DNA of 64,000 nt. It comes from Scatophagus argus. Its lineage: Eukaryota > Chordata > Actinopteri > Scatophagidae. How positions within the stretch are numbered: the first letter of the stretch is position 1; each line of letters begins with the position of its first letter. Position numbers and translations under genes: made by a program. A model generated the notes under the pieces. It was not told where the DNA came from and made no database searches. It saw only the letters and a list, made by a program, of their open reading frames with translations. The stretch covers positions 1,302,001-1,366,000 of the forward strand of contig NC_058506.1 of assembly GCF_020382885.2 (NCBI RefSeq), read 5' to 3'. Shown piece by piece: positions 56,776-64,000 of the stretch.

Positions 56776-57310
56776 ACCGTGACAGTGCGTGGAGCGAGGT
56801 GGGATGGCTCTGGACTTCAGGGTAAATGCTAGTTGTTGCAGCAGGCGTCAAGACAGCTAGAGTTAAATACCAGAAACAAGGGACCCTTCCCTTCAAAACA
56901 AGAGCACTTACATTGCCAATGTAAGACATCAAGCAGCCCAGCACATTATAAACAGTTTTACTGTCATTTTGAAATGACATCAAGTTTCCTTCAAAGAAAG
57001 TAGGCTCTTACAGCACTGTCTGCCTGACTAGTGTTTATTTGTAGGTCCGCAAAAAGGGTAATAAAACTTCAACTTGCAAATGACATTCGCAAGAATTTTT
57101 AAATGCTTAGTACTTTCCATACTGACTAAGAGCAAGATTCATATCTGTTCTTTGTTTTTAATTAGGTGTGCAGTCAAAAATAACTTACAGTTTGCCGCAA
57201 TGCCTGCCTGTCGGGCGATATGTTTTGTTTTTAAATGCTAACCGGAAATGGTATGTTTGGTTATAGTTATCTTCACATTAGTTTCTATCTCAGCAGCACC
57301 TTCAGTGGAT

Positions 57311-57329
57311 CCAATGAGGTGACGCCGCG
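57311..57329 (+). promoter_or_regulatory. ERSE-I-like element near HYOU1 exon 1
   Basis: CCAAT, nine bases, then CCGCG: one mismatch to CCAAT-N9-CCACG. It lies about 175 bases before the putative exon 1 donor, in a CpG-richer stretch. Motif-only evidence. Confidence 0.45.
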
Positions 57330-57502
57330 TTCCGGGCCCGACTGCTGAGAGCAAACCGGTGATAAGGGGAACTGAAAACTACCAAGTGTGACAACAAAGA
57401 GGCTCTGAATTAAGGCAAACCCGGTAATAGTGATCATTGAGCCTGTCCGGAAAAGCACGTTCCTTTGGTAGCCCATTCACAGTTTCATTTGTGCGGGCTG
57501 AG
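57330..57502 (+). other. HYOU1: Putative untranslated HYOU1 exon 1
   Basis: GC-richer sequence ending in GGGCTGAG before a strong donor GTAAGT at 57,503. The first coding exon (58,667) has an acceptor but only six untranslated bases before ATG, so an upstream exon is required. The 5' end is not visible. Confidence 0.55.
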
Positions 57503-58672
57503 GTAAGTTCATGCTACAGCACAGGGCTTTTATATTGATGGCTGTCAGACTGAGAGCTAGCTAACAGTAGCTCTCAACTTATGTTAGAATTTTTTTTCTG
57601 TCTAGTTTTAAAAGTGCTGCCGTTTTAATTTGCATGGTTCAAAGATGGTCCGGTTGTGTTGGATTTGAACGATTAATGGTGAGACGCCAAACAATAATTG
57701 TCTGTGTCTAACTTAGCCATATAGCTAATACACATAAGTAACTTATCCTTTGACTAGCCGGGTCATTCAAGTGATTTTCAGAAGCTAAAAAACTAAAGCG
57801 TTCTTAATGAAGAGGGTTTGAGTTGTGCATCCATTTTGCGCTTAACGTTATGCGTCACTGCCTCACCGGGGGCTAGAAGTTTCTATGCAGATTGCCTGTT
57901 GTTCTCTCCCTTAAACACAAACAACGTTCTAAATTTGCATGTGCTCAATCTGAATTTTAAGCCCTGGCTACGTATGCAGTCGCCTCGTTGAAAATGAAAC
58001 ATAATTATCTGAGTGCTGAACATTTTTTTTTCTAGCAGACATTAAAGCTTCAGCACACATTTAACGGTATTAATGACAATAGCATTAATGCCACGTGTTT
58101 GAATCTGTCTTCGCATAGGTGGGTGGGATCAGGTGCATTAGATCATTTGCATATCCTTGTGTAAAGGCCAATTACCTGGCAGTGGCACCTTGATTTAGGT
58201 TGGTGGCCTTTAGGTTGCTTTAGGTTAAGTACAGCCCCACCAAAGAATCATGAGGAAATGTGACTGGACATTTATGAAAATACAGTGTATGATGTAAATG
58301 TCCTGTTTGTGCTTGAAGTCACACGAGGAAATTGAGTTTGGATGTAGGAGTGAAAAGAGCAGATTTGGCTATCTAATTGGGAGATCATCTTGTTCCTCAT
58401 GGTGATGCACCTGCTCCCATGAAATGAATGAAAGTACAAGCAAGACATCTCTGCTGTTCTGTTGGATGGGCGAAGATGAGCAGGAGTTAGAAGGTGTTTG
58501 GTATTGATGGTGGTGTGCGTGAAGGTTTTTCTAATGGAAAATTCAAGGCTGAGGCTTTGTAGATTGGGAAAATGTGTATACAGTTAGGACGAGTGAGGAC
58601 TTGTGAAAATCCATTCAGATGATTATATTGTTTTCAAATAAATGTTTGATCTGTTCATCTTTACAGCTCATC

Positions 58673-58742
58673 ATGGGGGGCAGGAACCTGGTGCCGGTTG
58701 CTTTCTTCTGCCTTGTTCTGGCAATGTTGCCTTCTCACACAG
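58673..58742 (+). CDS. HYOU1: HYOU1 coding exon 1 (signal peptide)
   Basis: Acceptor ends at 58,666; ATG at 58,673. Encodes [20 protein letters not shown], a signal peptide. Donor GTAATA, phase 1. Confidence 0.9.
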
Positions 58743-61700
58743 GTAATATGATCCATGATCCATATACACACACACGCACATATAATATATATTTAGTATT
58801 AAACCCTGGTTGTGGCACTGAGCAGTGCTGTCAACCAAAAGAGATTTATCTGGTGAAGATGGTGGCTGAATGTGAATGAATGAATGTGTACAGTTATTAT
58901 TGATCAGTGTTTAGAAATGGATAAGCTAGATCAGTAATGGAACTGTACTGCACCTCAGGATCTCTGATGTTACCTGTCTGTCTTATGAGCTTTATGTAAC
59001 ACATGTCTTTGTGTTTGCAGTGTCTGTAGCTGTCATGTCAGTTGACCTGGGCAGTGAGTGGATGAAAATGGCAATAGTGAAACCTGGTGTGCCCATGGAG
59101 ATTGTTCTCAACAAGTGAGTATGAATGATTTCATTGACTTAGTGCTCTCAAACAAATAAAGCCCCAGCATCCTTTCTGAGAAAAAGTTGTGCGGGCGGAG
59201 GTCAAGTTCATCTGATAGGCACGGTTATGAAAACATAGAAAAGCTAAACGATGAACAGAATAATGTTTTGCTGCAGTTTAATCTTTATCCATCCATCTTT
59301 ATCCATAATGGAAATAAGCTTCTAAAGTGAAGCAGATGTTGATCAGTTGCAGCCCCTACTGGCCATTTGAGACAAGTGAGAAGTCAACAAAATAATAATC
59401 AATAAAAACCGTATACTCGAGGGGTCCTTGAGCATGCAGTCATAAATGTGCACAAAAATTTTTGGTGGATGGGACCTGTAGTATGCAAGATTAGCTGTGG
59501 GTGGACACACACACACAATTGATGAGCCCCTCGAGGCTGACACCTGGCACAGATGATTACATTTCAGAGCTGGACACCATGTCTGTTGTCTCTTTCTTCA
59601 GGGAATCAAGGAGGAAAACGCCTACGGCTGTATGTCTCAAGGAAAATGAAAGACTTTTTGGGGACAGCGCACTAGGAGTGGTATGACTTCTTGTCCAACA
59701 TTGAGTTGGATAGAATGTCATCTTAATCTGATAAATATTGTTTGAACATTGAATATTTCATTAAAATGGTCTAAAATAGTATTGATCTTTCCTTTGTATG
59801 CTATTAATGGTCAGATAATGTCTACTTTTCAGTCTGTGAAGAACCCCAAAACTGTTTATAGACACCTCCAAAGCCTCCTGGGCAAAAAGCACAACAATCT
59901 CCAGGTGGCGCTCTATCAGAGGCATTTCCCTGAACACCAGCTGCAGGATCACCCAGTCAGAGGCACAGTTTACTTTAAAAGCTCAGAGTGAGTTTCTTTA
60001 TTTTTAGTTCTAAAAACTCAGTGTGAGTTTCTTTGTCACCTGCTCCTACAAGGAAAATGATGGAGTTCATGACCCTGGATGATCAGCCGCTCTCCATGGT
60101 TGAAAATGGAGGCATTAGAAATCTGATAAATTACCATAGCGTTGGTGAATATACATACGTGCTGTAAAATATAAGTAGCTGGCATTTGTTTTGTCATATA
60201 AATCTGTTGGACCTGCTTTTCTTTGGTGAAGTGAAATGTGTTGGATAAAGTTAGATTGTCAGCTCATTTTCAGTTAATTGTTATTTGTGCCCCCCCTTCC
60301 AATTGCAGCTCAGTTTATTTTGAGAGGAAATTGTTTGAATTGTTTCATAAAATCTCTAAAATTCTAAAAGTAAAATTTTGCATTGAAGAAAAGTTGATTT
60401 ATGGTTGAATGTGCTGTCAGTTATAGTTCTTAGAAAGAAAATCGAAATCTGCAAAAATTTGCAAAACATTGCACTCCTAGTTTCTACATAGTACAGTTGT
60501 GTATGCGGTAATATCCTGTATCAGGTTGTGCTAGCTCACTGTACACTTTTGCTCCAGAAAACAGGTTTTTTTTTTCTTTTTTTTAATTGCTGATCATCAC
60601 AGATCTTTCTTAAAACATGACCAATGATGAGGTAATGCAGCTATCTTACAGAAGCATGCTGTCCTGGAAATATCAGTATCACCACCTGAAAAACCAGTAT
60701 CAATAAACTATAGAAAGAAACAGAGCACTATTGTAGACAGTTGCATCCAACCTGTTATTGTGGTTTTTTTTTTCCCCTACCAGAGAAATGCAATACACAG
60801 CCGAGGAGCTTCTCGCGATGGTGCTTAATTATTCATGTGGCCTGGCTCAGGACTTTGCAGGTTGGTCTTCTTGAGGAATAGGCATGATTGTATGTTTGTT
60901 GTATGTGCGAATATGTAAAGTATATAATTTTTTTTTCCCTCATCTCTTAAACCCACAGAACAACCAATCAAAGACGTAGTGATCACTGTCCCAGCGTTCT
61001 TCAACCAGGCGGAGCGCAGGGCGGTCCTACAGGCTGCACAGATGGCAGGTCTAAAGGTTCTTCAGCTCATTAATGACAACACTGCTGTGGCCTTGAACTA
61101 TGGCGTTTTCAGGAGGAAAGATATCGACAACACAGCTAAGGTGAACATCCAGCATTACTCCCAACTACACAACTTAAATAATTAGTCTGGTTATATATAC
61201 TATACTGGATTTGTTGACAGTAACAACAATATTGACAGCTTTATTATTGACCATTTGCTTGAGGAGTAACTGATAAGAATCTTCTGCTTGATATTGTTTA
61301 GTCTGTTGAAAGCAGCTATACATTTAACATATATTGATGATTTATAGATAATGATTAAAGGCATAATATGCAGCGGTTTATTTGAAAAACAATTTATAAG
61401 GTCAAACAAAAATAGTAACCAAGTGTAATCAGTCATCACTTTTGACCCTCTAGAAATGTGCATTTGCAGGGACCCTGGTCTCTGCCTGCATTTCTGTATT
61501 TACTGCTACTTTGCTGTGTTTGGGGGGGGTCAGCCGTTGTGCAGCACTGTGACTGGACGAAGCCTGCTTCAGCTGTATTCACATAAAAAGCAGAGGGTCC
61601 TGCTGAGGTGTGGGTATGCTTACTTGTGTCTTAGAATGCAACCGCTGTGAAACAATCCAAAAAATGATGATTATGACTGGGCTTTATTTGCTGTGCTAAC

Positions 61701-62048
61701 TGCAGCTTTCTTTCTTCATTCACGGATTCACGGTGTAGCTCAGTCAAGCGGCACTGCCCCCCCCCCCCTTTCAACTGCTAAACCGTGAAGGAGTGGCCAA
61801 CTTTGAATTGTGCCTTTACAGACAGCAACCGACATATTCAGCATATTATGCCTTTAATGTATCTGTACCTGTACAGGAACAATCTCAACTGATTGACTAC
61901 AAATTCCTCAAAGTGTGATCTTGTTCTTTCAGAATGTTATGTTTTATGACATGGGATCGGGCAGCACAACGGCCACCATCGTCTCGTACCAAACAGTCAA
62001 AACCAAGGAGTCTGGCACCCAGCCCCAGTTACAGATCAGAGGTGTTGG
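58673..62048 (+). CDS. HYOU1: HYOU1 (GRP170/ORP150), large ER Hsp70; 5' part only
   Basis: Exons: 58,673-58,742; 59,021-59,114; 59,602-59,680; 59,833-59,987; 60,784-60,860; 60,959-61,140; 61,933-62,048. 773 nt, 257 codons plus 2 nt; the rest (about 700 residues) lies outside the window. HYOU1 is an ER-lumen Hsp110/GRP170-family chaperone and exchange factor for BiP, induced by ER stress and hypoxia. Seen: a hydrophobic signal peptide at about 1-23, phosphate-1 motif [16 protein letters not shown] (about 28-43), [50 protein letters not shown], and phosphate-2 motif [12 protein letters not shown] (220-231). All introns are GT-AG and in frame. No further exon was found up to 64,000. Confidence 0.96.
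59021..59114 (+). CDS. HYOU1: HYOU1 coding exon 2
   Basis: Reads [20 protein letters not shown] to EIVLN; ATP-phosphate binding loop 1. Donor GTGAGT, phase 2. Confidence 0.95.
59602..59680 (+). CDS. HYOU1: HYOU1 coding exon 3
   Basis: Reads [20 protein letters not shown] to DSALGV. Donor GTATGA, phase 0. Confidence 0.95.
59833..59987 (+). CDS. HYOU1: HYOU1 coding exon 4
   Basis: Reads [20 protein letters not shown] to TVYFKSS plus 2 nt. Donor GTGAGT; a similar donor-like copy lies about 30 bases downstream. Confidence 0.93.
60040..60480 (+). mobile_element. hAT transposase fragment (ZBED-like), HYOU1 intron
   Basis: The + strand reads [19 protein letters not shown] then [10 protein letters not shown] at about 60,050-60,140, closely related to the fragment at 50,335-50,770 but in opposite orientation. 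Its end near 60,430-60,480 matches the other copy's start. Confidence 0.68.
60784..60860 (+). CDS. HYOU1: HYOU1 coding exon 5
   Basis: Reads [20 protein letters not shown] to AQDFA. Donor GTTGGT, phase 1. Confidence 0.94.
60959..61140 (+). CDS. HYOU1: HYOU1 coding exon 6
   Basis: Reads [20 protein letters not shown] to [10 protein letters not shown], core of the Hsp70 nucleotide-binding fold. Donor GTGAAC, phase 0. Confidence 0.96.
61933..62048 (+). CDS. HYOU1: HYOU1 coding exon 7 (last in window)
   Basis: Reads [20 protein letters not shown] to LQIRGV plus 2 nt. Donor GTGAGT, phase 2. The following exon (expected to begin with a phenylalanine codon) is not in the window. Confidence 0.95.
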
Positions 62049-64000
62049 GTGAGTCCAGTGATCCGTGAAGTGGTGTTGCCACTGAGAATGCTTCTATCTA
62101 TTGGTACTGAGGGACTAGCCTCTCACTGTCAGCCATGTCTCAAAGAGGTTTTGAAATATGTGATGTGTAGATAACAATGTGGCAGGATGTAAGTGTGCAC
62201 ATGGAGGTGATATATCTTAAAAGTTATTTTGTCTTGTGTCCCAAAGTGTTCAGATTTAAATAAATATAATGAAATGAAAACAAACCATATGAATAAATTA
62301 GTGAATAAAACAAGAGCATCATTAATAAAATGCAAGTAATTATTATGAAATCTTATTTCATTCTTTTTTTTATTTTCAGAATTTATGGGACATTTTACTA
62401 TGTTTTATGTCAAAATACTTTTATATTACTACATATACTATAGTGTATACCATATACCACAAATGTTCCTAAATTGAATTTTTACAGTGTAGTAGTTAGC
62501 TGCTCCTTATTCCTTAGCCGTGCCTTGTTGGTACCTTTTTCCAAGAGTTGCTTTGACTAAACGCTTTGAAAAACACCAGACGGATGAGATAAAGGCCAAA
62601 CTAGCCAGGGCAGACACTGTAGTTCTGATCACCAACTGCTTGACAGTTCTCACCAGTTACATCACAACTACCTGTCACTTTATCAGCTCAGCAAGACTGC
62701 ACTCCTCACTCAGAGCTTCTCCGTTGGGTCGGACAACTTTGCAGAGAAGCTGACTTCCAGAACCTCCCAGACTAAAATACTCATGTATTTCAGATTGCAT
62801 TTTCTCTTGTCACAAGCAAAATTAACTGGAACTGACATCCTTACTACATCGGGAGCAGTTCCTTTTCTTTGAGATCCACCATGGTGCACCGCCATGTTTC
62901 TGCATTAGGCAAGAATGAGCAAACCAAGTACAGACTCTAGAGAGGATCTTTTACATTTTTTAGTGCTCATCATAGGTTTTACTGCATAAAGTGAAGGGTG
63001 AGAGGAGGGGTAACCCTAACCCTCTTATCTGCAGTCTCACCACTAAAGATGCCACTAATGCTGTATTCAATCAGTACTTGTAAGTCGTTTTCCGACTTCC
63101 GAAGCCGGAAGTGACAAATCGAACGCTGCCCAAAGTCGGAATTCCAACTCATCAACTCGGTCGACTTCAGAGGACCCAGAGTCTGCAAACCAAGATGGCT
63201 GTCCAGAGCCTTGACTATAAATAAAAGCTGTGGTTTTTACATGTTTTTAGTGCTTGTGTAAGCCATATGCACAATATCTTAGTGCTGCATATAGCTATGG
63301 TCTTGTTAGGCGTGAAATACTGCGTAATGCTTAACCGGTCGATGTTGCTGTAACAACAATGGCTGAATAACGTTACAAAGGAGCTATCTTGTATTGTGGC
63401 CAATGGAACACATCCAACCGGGTTTTTGTTGGATGTGATGTCACTCCGAATTCAGAGTTACGACTTACAAGCACAAATCGAATACAGGGAAATTCCTGCC
63501 CACTGGTCCTTTAATCAACCACGTATTGGCTATTATAAATAAACACAGCATGGTATTGACAGTAACTTGCTTCTTTAAAAATGCTACACATGCTGCCTGC
63601 TGAACCAGCTAACAAGCAAGTGACTTACAGCCGTTTCATTCCGGCTTTTGGTGACACTTTTTTCCTCATTTAGGAGCATTATATCTTAAGTTTTGAGATT
63701 TTAGTCTGAGTTGCACCTGTATTAAGACTGGGAGCCATGCATCAAATAAGTCTCCAGGGCGTTTTGGTAGATTTCCTTTGTGCTGCCTCGGCCTACTTCA
63801 TCCTGTCTGAAACTCAGAAAACAGGAAGATGTACATAGAGAACAGACCGCACATACACAACATGTTGAGATGTCAATCTTCAGCTGAAGCAGGTAGTTTG
63901 CTGACTTTAGTTAGTCAGCAGCAGCCCTCTGGTAGGCTGGATAACTCACCACTTTTGTCCCTCTCAGGATCCTGTAGAGCAATGACTTCATTTCTTGAAT
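62049..64000 (+). other. HYOU1 intron running out of the window
   Basis: No coding match to the rest of HYOU1. Holds the MITE at 63,058-63,488 and otherwise plain AT-rich DNA. Confidence 0.7.
63058..63488. mobile_element. MITE-like element with inverted termini
   Basis: CTGTATTCAATCAGTACTTG at about 63,060 is matched, inverted, by the segment ending GAATACAG at about 63,488; the termini agree over about 27 bases. No transposase. Target duplication not clear, so superfamily open. Confidence 0.6.

Noticed and set aside
1..64000. CRISPR arrays, bacterial operons, toxin-antitoxin or phage-type systems
   Set aside because: Nothing of this kind appears; gene structure and repeats are those of a fish nuclear genome.

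Overview
The window is vertebrate nuclear DNA, almost certainly from a ray-finned (teleost) fish. Genes are split by GT-AG introns, the three proteins I recognise are vertebrate orthologues, and the spacer is full of fish-type mobile elements: L2/CR1-type LINEs, a LINE carrying a restriction-like endonuclease, Tc1-like and hAT elements, and tRNA-derived SINEs. Identities rest on remembered protein families and on reading frames and splice sites that close exactly. No database search was run.

Layout. Positions 1 to about 13,300 are a repeat-rich flank with no cellular gene that I can support. From about 13,700 to 39,400 lies BBX (bobby sox homologue, an HMG-box transcription factor) on the + strand: 14 coding exons from 21,391 to 38,008 join without a frame break into 872 codons plus stop. 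Its untranslated 5' exons lie upstream and are only guessed at. A non-coding, repeat-bearing stretch follows (39,400-44,960). VPS11, the RING-H2 scaffold subunit of the HOPS/CORVET tethers, runs from 45,038 to 55,500 (+): 16 exons, 926 codons plus stop. HYOU1 (GRP170/ORP150, the large ER Hsp70) starts with a likely untranslated exon ending at 57,502, has its ATG at 58,673 (+), and leaves the window after seven coding exons (257 codons plus 2 nt).

The most notable signals sit at the genes' edges. The first VPS11 intron has the sequence signature of a minor-spliceosome (U12) AT-AC intron. Its promoter carries a CLEAR/TFEB-type box and a one-mismatch copy just before the start codon, fitting a lysosomal gene. 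Two ERSE-II-type unfolded-protein-response elements and an ERSE-I-like element lie upstream of HYOU1, fitting an ER-stress chaperone. BBX has a run of small phase-0 exons that look like repeats of a short motif.

The mobile elements show clear nesting and target-site duplications: a LINE inside a Tc1-like element, a SINE with a 15-bp duplication, a hAT MITE with an 8-bp duplication, and a near-perfect 67-bp-arm hairpin in a BBX intron. I saw no operon, CRISPR array, tRNA or rRNA gene, and no convincing undescribed multi-gene system.
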